NCBI GenBank assembly: GCA_013177795.1 | Contig: JABLXY010000003.1 | Location: 812,707-876,706, forward strand | Reading direction: 5' to 3' | Length of the DNA: 64,000 bases | Origin: Syntrophaceae bacterium | GTDB taxonomy: Bacteria; Desulfobacterota; Syntrophia; Syntrophales; UBA2192 | Shown: in pieces, positions 43,843 to 51,910 of the stretch | Position numbering within the stretch: the first letter of the stretch is position 1 | Layout of the letters: each line of letters opens with the position of its first letter | Translations under genes and position numbers: made by a program | Notes under the pieces: generated by a model | Databases searched by the model: none | What the model saw: only the letters and a program-made list of their open reading frames with translations | Told to the model about the DNA's origin: nothing

Positions 43843-44859
43843 ATGATCAGAGAGGCCATGCTCTACGAAAAACTCGAGGGGGGCGATGTCCGATGCTCCC
43901 TCTGCGGGCACCGCTGCAGGATCGCCCCGGCGAAGAGGGGTGTCTGCGGCGTGCGGGAAAACCGGGACGGGACGCTCCATACCCTCGTCTACGGCTGCGT
44001 TGTAGCCGCCAATGTCGACCCCGTGGAGAAGAAACCCCTCTACCACGTGCTTCCGGGGTCGGATTCCTATTCCATCGCCGCGGCGGGCTGCAACTTCCGC
44101 TGCTCGTTCTGCCAGAACCACGAGATCTCGCAGATGCCGCGGGAGGAGGGGCGGATCGCGGGCCGGGAGATGAGCCCCCGCGAGATCGTGAACAAGGCCA
44201 TCTACACGGAGTCGAAATCGATTTCCTACACCTACACGGAGCCCACGGTCTTCTTCGAGTTCGCCCGCGACACGGGCCTCCTGGCACGCCGGGAGGGCCT
44301 GAAGAACATCTTCGTCACCAACGGCTTCATGACGCCGGAGGCGCTCGAAGCCGCCTCGGACTGGCTCGATGCCGCCAACGTCGATCTCAAGTCCTTCCGC
44401 GACGACTTCTACCGGCGGCAATGCGGCGCCCGGCTGGAACCGGTCCTTGAGACGCTCCGGGCCATGCGGCAGAGGGGGATCTGGGTCGAGGTGACGACGC
44501 TCGTCATCCCGACCCTCAACGACGACGAGGGCGAGCTGAGGGACATCGCCGCCTTCATCCGATCGCTGGGGGACGAGGTCCCCTGGCATGTGAGCCGCTT
44601 TTTCCCGCGCTACAAGGCGCAGAACCTCTCCCCGACGCCGGTGCAGACCATCGAGCGGGCCCTGGAAATCGGGAGGGAGGCGGGCCTCAAGCACGTCTAC
44701 GGCGGCAACGTGCCGGGGAGCGCGAGCGACCACACGTACTGTTCCGCATGTCACAATCTGCTGATCGCCCGGCAGGGGTACAGCATCCGGGCGTACAACC
44801 TGCAGGGGACGCAATGCCGTCGATGCGGGACCACTCTGGCAGGAATCTTCACATCGTGA
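43843..44859 (+). CDS. amrS: AmmeMemoRadiSam-system radical SAM enzyme (AmrS)
   Basis: About 338 residues. Related to pyruvate-formate-lyase activating enzymes. An N-terminal cysteine-rich segment (CSLCGHRCRI, GVCGV) precedes the radical SAM motif CNFRCSFCQN. Further on come SYTYTEPTVFFEF, NVDLKSF and PWHVSRFFPRY, then a C-terminal CRRCGTTLAG knuckle. The partner AmrA/AmrB (AMMECR1/Memo) genes are not in this window. The start at 43843 is likely; 43858 is an alternative. Confidence 0.9.
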   Translation: MIREAMLYEKLEGGDVRCSLCGHRCRIAPAKRGVCGVRENRDGTLHTLVYGCVVAANVDPVEKKPLYHVLPGSDSYSIAAAGCNFRCSFCQNHEISQMPREEGRIAGREMSPREIVNKAIYTESKSISYTYTEPTVFFEFARDTGLLARREGLKNIFVTNGFMTPEALEAASDWLDAANVDLKSFRDDFYRRQCGARLEPVLETLRAMRQRGIWVEVTTLVIPTLNDDEGELRDIAAFIRSLGDEVPWHVSRFFPRYKAQNLSPTPVQTIERALEIGREAGLKHVYGGNVPGSASDHTYCSACHNLLIARQGYSIRAYNLQGTQCRRCGTTLAGIFTS

Positions 44860-44997
44860 CGGCGGGCCCGCCGGTCTGCCGACGGCGCCGGGGATCCTCG
44901 AAAGCGCTTTGTGGGGCCCGTCAATTGTCTTCCTGTCCCGATCCCCGGACACTGTCGAATCGTGTTTCCCCTCTCCCGGAGGGAGTCCTCAGGCCTT

Positions 44998-45183
44998 TCA
45001 GGCGATGACCCTGCCTTCGGCAAGGACGCACCGTTCCGTCACGGGCCCTTCCGGCGTCTCGATTTCGTAGCGATAGCCGCCGATGGCGCCCGCGTCTCGA
45101 AGCCTCGTGCAGGTTTCTTCCACGATCCGCTTCGCATCCTCGGCCTGCTCGACGTTCAGATCGAGTTGAATGACAGCCTTCAC
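44998..45183 (-). CDS. 61-aa hypothetical protein
   Basis: Starts at GTG 45183 with GAGGAG 8 bases upstream. The sequence (MKAVIQLDLNVEQAEDAKRI then IGGYRYEIETPEGPVTERC) suggests a small alpha/beta fold. It is the third gene of the rhomboid operon, 37 bases after the preceding stop. I do not recognise the family. Confidence 0.65.
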   Translation of the reverse strand: MKAVIQLDLNVEQAEDAKRIVEETCTRLRDAGAIGGYRYEIETPEGPVTERCVLAEGRVIA

Positions 45184-45220
45184 GGGGATTTCTCCTCTTT
45201 GACTGAATCCGATCCACGGA

Positions 45221-45478
45221 TCACCGGTCGCCGTCTCTCCAGTCCAGCTCCTCCTCCGTGTACTCCCTCGACAGGACCCGCCTGGCATGCTCCGCCCACT
45301 GTTCCGGCACGAGGATCTGCACCTCGCCGAGGCCGTCGACGGTGATGGCGTAAATCGCCCCGATCGGCTCGTACTGCAGCCGCACGGGGATCCCCTCCGC
45401 CTGGAGCCTTCCCTCGAGGATCCTCGCCTGGATCACCCCCTGGGCGGTGCCTGCGACCTGCCAGCTCTCCTCGTCCAT
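45221..45478 (-). CDS. DUF2007-type small protein
   Basis: 85 residues. The pattern VIQARILEGRLQAEGIPVRL, a short middle and VEILVPE-like QILVPEQWAEHARRVL match DUF2007, a ferredoxin-like fold related to PII-type signalling domains. Starts 3 bases after the rhomboid gene stop, with GAGGA inside that gene's end. Confidence 0.75.
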   Translation of the reverse strand: MDEESWQVAGTAQGVIQARILEGRLQAEGIPVRLQYEPIGAIYAITVDGLGEVQILVPEQWAEHARRVLSREYTEEELDWRDGDR

Positions 45479-45481
45479 GGC

Positions 45482-46453
45482 CTATTCCTCGACGCGGATC
45501 TCCAGGTAGATGTCCCCCGCCCGGCCGCCCTCGGTGCGGCCGAGACCGGCAAGCCGGATTCGGGTCCCGTCCTCCGTGCCCGGCGGGATCCTGACCATGA
45601 AGGCCCTCCGCGCCGCATCGCCGGGGACGCTGATCATCTTGCGCGTCCCGTTGCGCGCTTCCCGGGCCGTGATCACGATGGTGCCGTGCAGATCCAGGTC
45701 GTCGCTTTCGCTCACGGGCAGAAGCCTCTGCAGGCGCGGGGTCGTGCGGCGTGCCAGCGTCTCGTGCAGTTTCTCGTCCAGGCGGCTCTCGGGCAGGCGG
45801 GAAAACAGCTTGACGGCGATCATGCCGAACACGAACCCCCCGATGTGGGCCCACCACGCGATGCCGCCCACGCCCTCCTGCCCGGGCAGGGAGGCGTAGA
45901 AGAACTGGAAGAGAAGCCAGATCCCGAGGAACACGACGGCCGGGATCTCGACGAAGTAGGGGATGAAGAGGATGGGGATCAGCGTGATGATCCGCGCCCC
46001 CGGGAAGAGGATGAAGTAGGCCCCCATGACCCCGGCGATGGCCCCGCTGGCGCCGATCGTGGGGACCGTCGAGCCCCAGTTGAACCAGAGGTGAGCCAGG
46101 CCCGACGCCCAGCCGCTCAGGAGGTAGAACGCCAGGTACCGGGTTGAGCCCATGCGGTCCTCCACGTTGTCGCCGAAGATGTAAAGGGACCACATGTTGC
46201 CGACCAGGTGGAGCACCCCGCCGTGGAGGAACATGAAGGACAGCAGGGCGAAGGCCTGCTCGGCGAAGGTGAATTGGGATGCGATCTCGGGGACCGTGTA
46301 GCGGGCGGGAACGAGGCCGTAGGTGGTGATGAACCGCTCGATGTTTTCCCCCTGCATCAACTGGAAAACGAACACCAAGACATTGAGCCCGATGATGCCG
46401 TGGGTGACGGCGGGGTAAGTCTTCGACTGGATCTCATCTCGGATCGGGATCAT
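45482..46453 (-). CDS. Rhomboid intramembrane protease fused to a DnaJ C-terminal-like domain
   Basis: About 323 residues. Six helices form a rhomboid core with the HLVGNMWSLYIFGDNVEDRMG loop, the nucleophile Ser in GASGAIAGVMGAY and the catalytic His in WWAHIGGFVFG. After a linker comes a soluble domain of about 75 residues with DLDLHGTIVITAREA, VRIPPGTEDGTRIRL and GDIYLEIRV, which follows the C-terminal substrate-binding domain of DnaJ/CbpA. The start at 46453 (MIPIRDE) fits the family; 46501 has a better ribosome site and adds 16 residues. Confidence 0.88.
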   Translation of the reverse strand: MIPIRDEIQSKTYPAVTHGIIGLNVLVFVFQLMQGENIERFITTYGLVPARYTVPEIASQFTFAEQAFALLSFMFLHGGVLHLVGNMWSLYIFGDNVEDRMGSTRYLAFYLLSGWASGLAHLWFNWGSTVPTIGASGAIAGVMGAYFILFPGARIITLIPILFIPYFVEIPAVVFLGIWLLFQFFYASLPGQEGVGGIAWWAHIGGFVFGMIAVKLFSRLPESRLDEKLHETLARRTTPRLQRLLPVSESDDLDLHGTIVITAREARNGTRKMISVPGDAARRAFMVRIPPGTEDGTRIRLAGLGRTEGGRAGDIYLEIRVEE

Positions 46454-46578
46454 CGCGCTAGAAACCGGGTACGTGTCCAGGCGCCCGGGGTCCGCAGGCA
46501 TTCCCGCTCCGGGCCCCAGGCATGCCTGTTATCGCACAAATGGGGCTTTCCCACAATCATTTCAGTCAAAAAATAGTG

Positions 46579-46607
46579 TTGACACGGGACAGTGCACTGT
46601 ATAATTT
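46579..46607 (+). promoter_or_regulatory. Promoter with palindromic operator, upstream of the Cache kinase
   Basis: TTGACA (46579-46584) and TATAAT (46600-46605) at 15 bp, or TAATTT (46602-46607) at 17 bp. The perfect 12-bp palindrome ACAGTGCACTGT (46589-46600) fills the spacer, an ideal place for a repressor or a DNA-distorting activator. Confidence 0.65.
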
Positions 46608-46664
46608 GAAAATCACAGCTGTTTTCGTCCATCGGGATCCCCTTGCAAGGGTGAATCGGCGCTG

Positions 46665-48119
46665 ATGCTCAGTCAACGAATATCCGTCCAGTGGGAAGCC
46701 TTCATCATCCGGATCATTCTCCCGACCCTGCTGTGCGTCGCCCTTTTCGTTTCCGCCATCTTCCTCCTTTTCATCCCCGCCATCGAGAAGAACAGCATGG
46801 ACCACAAGCGGGAGATGATCCGCGAGCTGACCAACTCGGCGTGGAACATCCTGGCCAAGTTCGAAAACGACGAGCGCGAGGGGCTGCTCACCCGGGCCGA
46901 GGCCCAGAGGCGGGCCATCGAGCAGATCCGGAACATGCACTACGGCCGGCAGATGGAGGAGTATTTCTGGATCAACGACATGCAGCCCCGGCTGGTCATT
47001 CACCCCTACCGGGACGACCTGATCGGGAAAGACCTGAGGGACTTCGCGGACCCCACCGGGAAGCTCGTCTTCGTCGAGTTCGTCGATGTGGTCAAGAAGC
47101 ACGGCTCCGGCTACGTCGACTACATGTGGCCGACCCGGGAGGACGAGACGGTCATCCACCCGAAGATCTCCTACGTGAGGGGATTCGCCCCCTGGGGGTG
47201 GATCATCGGCACCGGCATCTACGTCGACAGCATCCGGGCGGAGGTGGAGGCCATCACGAGGGAGATCATCCTCGTGTGCCTGATCATCCTTCTCGTCATG
47301 GGCCTGCTGTTTTTCATCATCATCCGGCACAGCTTTCTCACCCACCAGCAGCAGCTGATGGCGGAGAAGGAGCTGAAGGAGACCCTGTCGAACCTCTCGC
47401 TGCAGGAGAAGATGGCCTCGCTCGGTCGGCTGTCGGCCACCGTGGCGCACGAGATCAACAACCCCCTCTCGGGGATCCTCTCCTATGCCCGCCTCTCCGC
47501 GAAGTACCTGAAGGCCAAGGAGATCAGCCCGCAGACGCTGGACGCCGTCCGGGAGAACCTGTCCTTCATTGCCTCCGAGGCCAAGCGCTGCGGCGACATC
47601 GCGAAGAACCTGCTGGTGTTCGCGAGGCGGAAGACCGGCAAGATCCGGGCGGAGCGCCTCAACGAGATCATCGAGGTCAGCATCAAGGTGATGGGGCACA
47701 CGGCGAAGCTCAAGGGCATGGAGCTGCACACCGTGCTGGATCAGGGGGACGACGAGATCGAGTGCGACGCCGGCGCCCTGCAGCAGATCATCGTCGCGCT
47801 GGTCGCCAACGCCATCGAGTCCTCCTCCGCGGGCGGCAAGATCATCATCGCCACCGACTACCAGGCCGGCGATCACGTCAAGATCATGGTGAAGGACTAC
47901 GGGGAGGGCATCCGCCCCGACGTGATGCCGCACATCTTCGAGCCGTTCTTCTCGACCCGGGAATCGGGCAAGAGCCTCGGTCTCGGGCTGTCGGTCGTGT
48001 ACGGCATCGTCAAGAACCACTTCGGGGAGATCGTCGTGGACTCCCGGCCCAACGAGGGGGCGCTGTTCACGATCACGCTGCCGCGGAAACACCCCGCCTC
48101 GAGCCCCCTGACCCTGTAA
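46665..48119 (+). CDS. Membrane sensor histidine kinase with periplasmic Cache domain
   Basis: 484 residues. A first helix (IILPTLLCVALFVSAIFLLF), a periplasmic single-Cache domain (about 35-205, with YFWINDMQPRLVIHPY and GWIIGTGIYVDSI), a second helix (ILVCLIILLVMGLLFFIII), then HisKA with His in TVAHEINNPLSGI and HATPase motifs DYGEGI and GLGLSVVYGI. Cache domains of this type bind small organic acids. It is followed after 12 bases by an NtrC-type regulator, so this is a two-component pair. Confidence 0.93.
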   Translation: MLSQRISVQWEAFIIRIILPTLLCVALFVSAIFLLFIPAIEKNSMDHKREMIRELTNSAWNILAKFENDEREGLLTRAEAQRRAIEQIRNMHYGRQMEEYFWINDMQPRLVIHPYRDDLIGKDLRDFADPTGKLVFVEFVDVVKKHGSGYVDYMWPTREDETVIHPKISYVRGFAPWGWIIGTGIYVDSIRAEVEAITREIILVCLIILLVMGLLFFIIIRHSFLTHQQQLMAEKELKETLSNLSLQEKMASLGRLSATVAHEINNPLSGILSYARLSAKYLKAKEISPQTLDAVRENLSFIASEAKRCGDIAKNLLVFARRKTGKIRAERLNEIIEVSIKVMGHTAKLKGMELHTVLDQGDDEIECDAGALQQIIVALVANAIESSSAGGKIIIATDYQAGDHVKIMVKDYGEGIRPDVMPHIFEPFFSTRESGKSLGLGLSVVYGIVKNHFGEIVVDSRPNEGALFTITLPRKHPASSPLTL

Positions 48120-48131
48120 AGGAGGTGCGCG

Positions 48132-49487
48132 ATGAAACCGGAAGACACGGCCATCCTCATTGTGGACGACGAAGCCGCGGTGCGGGAGTCCCTGTGCAAG
48201 TGGTTCCAGCTCGACGGGTACCGGGTCGATACGGCCGCGGATGCCGTGGAGGCGCTCAAGAAGATGCAGGAGCAGCCCTGGGACATCGTCTTCCTGGATA
48301 TCAAGATGCCGGGCATGGACGGGCTGGAGCTTCAGCGGCGGATCAAGCAGATCGACAAGGGGGTGGTGACCATCATGATCACGGCCTTTGCGTCCGTCGA
48401 CACGAGCATCCAGGCCCTGAAGGAAGGCGCCTTCGACTACGTCGTCAAGCCCATCGACCCCGACGACATGAGCCACCTGATCCGCAACGCCATCGACCAC
48501 CGGAGACTGGTCACGGAGAACCTCCGGCTCCGCCGGCAGATCGAGGAGATCTCCTCGCCCGACAAGATCATCGGGGAGAGCCAGGCGCTCCGGCAGGTCA
48601 TGGAGCGGGTGGCCGCCGTCGCCGAGACCGACTCGACGGTGATGATCCGGGGCGAGAGCGGCACGGGGAAGGAACTCGTCGCGCGCGCCATCCACAGCAT
48701 GAGCAACCGGCGCTATTCCCCGATCATCACGATCAACTGCGGGGCGTACACCGAGGGGCTCCTGGAGAGCGAGCTCTTCGGCCACGAGAAGGGGGCCTTC
48801 ACCGGCGCCCTGTACCAGCGGCGGGGACGGCTGGAGATGGCCGACAAGGGGACGGTCTTTCTCGACGAGATCGGCAACATCGGGGAAAAGATGCAGATGG
48901 ACCTGCTGCGCGTGATCGAGACGAGGCAGTTCACGCGCCTCGGCGGCGACAAGCTGCTCAACGTCGATTTCCGGATCATCTGCGCGACCAACAAGGACCT
49001 GGAAAAGGCGGTCCGGGACGGGACGTTCCGGGAGGACCTCTACTACCGCCTGAACGTGTTCAGCATCGTCCTGCCTCCGCTGCGCGAGCGCTCGTCGGAC
49101 ATTCCCCTGATCGCGCAGCACTTCATGCAGAAGTTCGCGCAGTCGATGAACAAGAACATCACCGAGTTCTCCCCGGAGGCCCTCGAGATGCTCGTGAAGT
49201 ACGAGTGGCCGGGGAATGTCCGTGAGCTGCGCAATGTCGTCGAACGCGCCATGGTCACCGCGAAGGGACGGCGCATTGAGGCGGACGATCTCTCGTTCCC
49301 CTTCTCGTCGTCCTCGTCGGACTTCTTCGGGGACGATTCCCTCGAGGAAGTGGAGAGGAAGCACATCCGGAACATCCTCGAGCGGACGAACGGCAACGTC
49401 GCCCAGGCGGCGCAGATCCTGAAAATCAGCCGCCTCACCCTGTACAACAAGATCGAGAAGTACCAGCTGAAGAAGAAGGAGCCCTGA
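48132..49487 (+). CDS. Sigma-54-dependent response regulator (NtrC/AtoC family)
   Basis: 451 residues. Receiver with Asp56 in IVFLDIKMPGMDG; AAA+ domain with Walker A GESGTGKE, sigma-54 contact loop EKGAFTGA and GTVFLDEIGN; and a C-terminal Fis-type helix-turn-helix (NVAQAAQILKISRLTLYNK). It activates sigma-54 promoters on signal from the upstream kinase. AAAGGAGG precedes the start. Confidence 0.95.
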   Translation: MKPEDTAILIVDDEAAVRESLCKWFQLDGYRVDTAADAVEALKKMQEQPWDIVFLDIKMPGMDGLELQRRIKQIDKGVVTIMITAFASVDTSIQALKEGAFDYVVKPIDPDDMSHLIRNAIDHRRLVTENLRLRRQIEEISSPDKIIGESQALRQVMERVAAVAETDSTVMIRGESGTGKELVARAIHSMSNRRYSPIITINCGAYTEGLLESELFGHEKGAFTGALYQRRGRLEMADKGTVFLDEIGNIGEKMQMDLLRVIETRQFTRLGGDKLLNVDFRIICATNKDLEKAVRDGTFREDLYYRLNVFSIVLPPLRERSSDIPLIAQHFMQKFAQSMNKNITEFSPEALEMLVKYEWPGNVRELRNVVERAMVTAKGRRIEADDLSFPFSSSSSDFFGDDSLEEVERKHIRNILERTNGNVAQAAQILKISRLTLYNKIEKYQLKKKEP

Positions 49488-49498
49488 AGACCGTCCGT

Positions 49499-50119
49499 AT
49501 GGATTACGTCTACATCGTGCCCGTCGGAAGCATAAGGGACGACTTCTGGGTCGAACCGCTGGAGCACGCCGTCATGCGGACCTTCGGGCTGAAGACCCGC
49601 TACCGCCGGTTCGACCTCGATCTCGCCCGGGCGTACGATGCGAGGCGCGGGCAGTACGACTCCGCCGAAATCCTGCGCCAGCTCATCGCGGCCCTACCGC
49701 CCGACGGGTGCAGGGTCCTGGGGGTCGCCGACGTCGATCTCTTCATCCCGATCCTCACCTTCGTTTTCGGCGAAGCCCAGCTCAACGGGGCGGGTTCGGT
49801 GGCCTCCCTGCACCGGCTGCACAACGAGTACTACGGCCTGCCCAGGGACAAGCACCTGATGCTGGAGCGGCTCCTGAAGGAGGCCCTGCACGAGCTGGGG
49901 CACACGTTCGGGCTGATCCACTGCCATGACCCGCGCTGCGTGCTGCGGTCATCCACCTACGTCGAGGACATCGATCAGAAGTCGGCCGAATTCTGCGAGG
50001 CCTGCCGGGAGAAGGTCCGGGCCGGTGTGGCCGCCTGCCGCCGGCAGGCGCGCTCGGCGGCCGGCAAAACGAACAGGGGGAACGCCGTGCGGAGCTACGA
50101 CGTTCCCCCTATCGTCTGA
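49499..50119 (+). CDS. amzA: Archaemetzincin-type zinc peptidase with altered Met-turn
   Basis: 206 residues. The zinc-binding signature HELGHTFGLIHC (131-142) is followed by Cys147 and the CEAC pair (166-169), the archaemetzincin pattern with a structural second zinc. The Met expected two residues after Cys147 (CxM) is Leu149. No signal peptide, so probably cytoplasmic. It begins 11 bases after the regulator gene and may share its transcript. Substrates of the family are poorly known. Confidence 0.9.
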   Translation: MDYVYIVPVGSIRDDFWVEPLEHAVMRTFGLKTRYRRFDLDLARAYDARRGQYDSAEILRQLIAALPPDGCRVLGVADVDLFIPILTFVFGEAQLNGAGSVASLHRLHNEYYGLPRDKHLMLERLLKEALHELGHTFGLIHCHDPRCVLRSSTYVEDIDQKSAEFCEACREKVRAGVAACRRQARSAAGKTNRGNAVRSYDVPPIV

Positions 50120-50144
50120 AGGGTTATGACAGAGTGAATGTGTT

Positions 50145-51470
50145 TTACTTGGTCTTGTCGTTCTTGACTTTCTCGCCGCCGTCGGCCATGGCCAGACCCA
50201 GCGCGGGCTCGAACCTCGCCTCGGGAACCGTGGCGGGCTCCGGAGCCTTCAGGGTCAGCGTCAGCGCAGCGCCGATCGTCAGCAGCACGGCCGCCGTCAC
50301 GAAGGAGTAGGTGAAGCTGCCCGTCTGCGAGTACAGCATCTGGGAGACCCTCGACAGGATAAACCCGCCCAGCCCCCAGGACGTGAAGAGGATGCCGTAG
50401 TTGAGGCCGAAGGACTTCAGGCCCCACCAGGTCTTCGCGTAGGAGGGGAAGAGGGAGAGGTTCGTCCCGTAGTTGAAGCCGATGAACGTGGCGAGCAGCA
50501 CGATCATGAGCGCGCCGGTGCTCTGCGACCCCACGGTCGGGATGGCGATGAGCATCAGGATGGCCTGGAGAGAGAGCATCGTGGCCAGCGTGGCGTTCCG
50601 CCCGATCTTGTCCGACACGATTCCCGCCACGACACGGCCGCTGGCGTTACCGATGGCCATGATGGCCACGGCCACGAACGCCGCCTCGCCCATGCTCTTC
50701 TTCGCCATGCCGGCGACGCTTCCGATCACCATGAGCCCGACACCGGCCCCGATGAAGAAGATGAACCAGAGCTTCCAGAACACGGGGGTGCGGATCACCT
50801 CAGAAGGCGAGGCCTCCATCTGGGCGGCCTTCTTGACCTGCGCTGCCGACGAGCTCCCCCCGGGCACATACCCCTTCGGGGGGTTCATGAGCAGCATGGA
50901 GAGCGACCCCACGACGATGAAGAACGAAATGCCGAAGAACATCATGGCCTTCTGCAGACCCCAGGCCCCGACGAGGTAGGAGGACAGGGGGGCGATGTAC
51001 ACTGAGGCAAGGCCGAAGCCCGCTACGACCAACCCCGCGATCAGGCCGGTCTTTTCCGCGGGGAACCACTTGAGCGCCGGCGGGGTGGCGGCGGAATAGC
51101 CGAACCCGATGCCGGATCCCGTCAGCACGCCGAACCCGATGACCCAGCTGAGATAATCCGTCGTCTGGGAGATCCAGGTCAGCCCGATGCCGACCAGGGC
51201 CGCGCCGATGAGCGCCGTGACCTTGGGGCCGAACTTGTCCTGGCATTTCCCGGCGGGAATCATGGAAAACGCGAACATCAGACAGCAGACTGCGTAGGGG
51301 TCGTTCAGGGAGGCAAGGTTCCAGTTGAATGCGCCTTCACCGCCCTTGTCGATGGACTGCTTGATGGCGCCCTGGAAGATGCTCCACGTGTAGAGAATAC
51401 CCAGCGCGAGGTTGATCCCCATGCCGGCCAGCGTTACGGTCCACCCTTTGTTCTTTACCACCTGTGACAT
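50145..51470 (-). CDS. MFS transporter, oxalate/formate antiporter (OxlT) family
   Basis: 441 residues with 12 helices and a central cytoplasmic loop. The N-terminal GMGINLALGILYTWSIF and helix-4/5 region GSGIGFGYSAATPPALKWFP are characteristic of the OxlT branch, which exchanges small carboxylates. GAGGAGG precedes the ATG. Its 3' end converges with the archaemetzincin gene. Confidence 0.9.
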   Translation of the reverse strand: MSQVVKNKGWTVTLAGMGINLALGILYTWSIFQGAIKQSIDKGGEGAFNWNLASLNDPYAVCCLMFAFSMIPAGKCQDKFGPKVTALIGAALVGIGLTWISQTTDYLSWVIGFGVLTGSGIGFGYSAATPPALKWFPAEKTGLIAGLVVAGFGLASVYIAPLSSYLVGAWGLQKAMMFFGISFFIVVGSLSMLLMNPPKGYVPGGSSSAAQVKKAAQMEASPSEVIRTPVFWKLWFIFFIGAGVGLMVIGSVAGMAKKSMGEAAFVAVAIMAIGNASGRVVAGIVSDKIGRNATLATMLSLQAILMLIAIPTVGSQSTGALMIVLLATFIGFNYGTNLSLFPSYAKTWWGLKSFGLNYGILFTSWGLGGFILSRVSQMLYSQTGSFTYSFVTAAVLLTIGAALTLTLKAPEPATVPEARFEPALGLAMADGGEKVKNDKTK

Positions 51471-51910
51471 GCTACCTCCTCAAATCGTATCCTTTATATT
51501 TTAAATATTGCTGTATTGTGCTCTGCCTTGCCCGCCTTTAATCAAGTTGCATGCCAGGAAAAGAAAAGCATGCGGGGATGTGGAAAATAATATTCTTAAT
51601 AATTTCAATTGCTTGAGTAGTTGTGGGATTTGGGCGAAATGTGTCCGGGAGTAAAGATCCGGGCATTTTGTTTATTTTTTTAACACAACTGCAGAGTCTT
51701 GGAGCTGATAATGATAAAATCATTTAATATTGATATGTTATGCATTTGAGGCGGTGTTAATAAATTATACACCGGCTTGTACCAGAATTGATCGCCGGTC
51801 TGGCCGCTCCCGGTGCGGTATGGTACGAGGGACGGCGGATATGCCGACCGGAGGGGATGGGCCGTCGAAAGGGAAAGGCACGCACGCTTCCCGCCGGGAG
51901 GGGGGAGGCG
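51471..51910. other. 440-base A+T-rich intergenic region upstream of the MFS gene
   Basis: No gene is seen. It is markedly A+T-richer than the rest of the window, especially 51580-51780, and probably holds the regulatory region of the carrier at 50145. A near-match to a sigma-54 promoter lies at 51542-51556 on the minus strand. Confidence 0.5.
51542..51556 (-). promoter_or_regulatory. Weak sigma-54 promoter candidate for the MFS gene
   Basis: Minus strand TGGCATGCAACTTGA compares with TGGCACG-N4-TTGC: the -24 GG is present, but the -12 GC is GA. It is about 70 bases before the start codon, and a sigma-54 activator gene lies 0.7 kb downstream of the MFS gene. Confidence 0.25.

Noticed and set aside
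46566..49364. 932-codon minus-strand frame opposite the Cache kinase and NtrC-type regulator
   Set aside because: Same GC-driven artefact; the plus strand carries two full, recognisable proteins.
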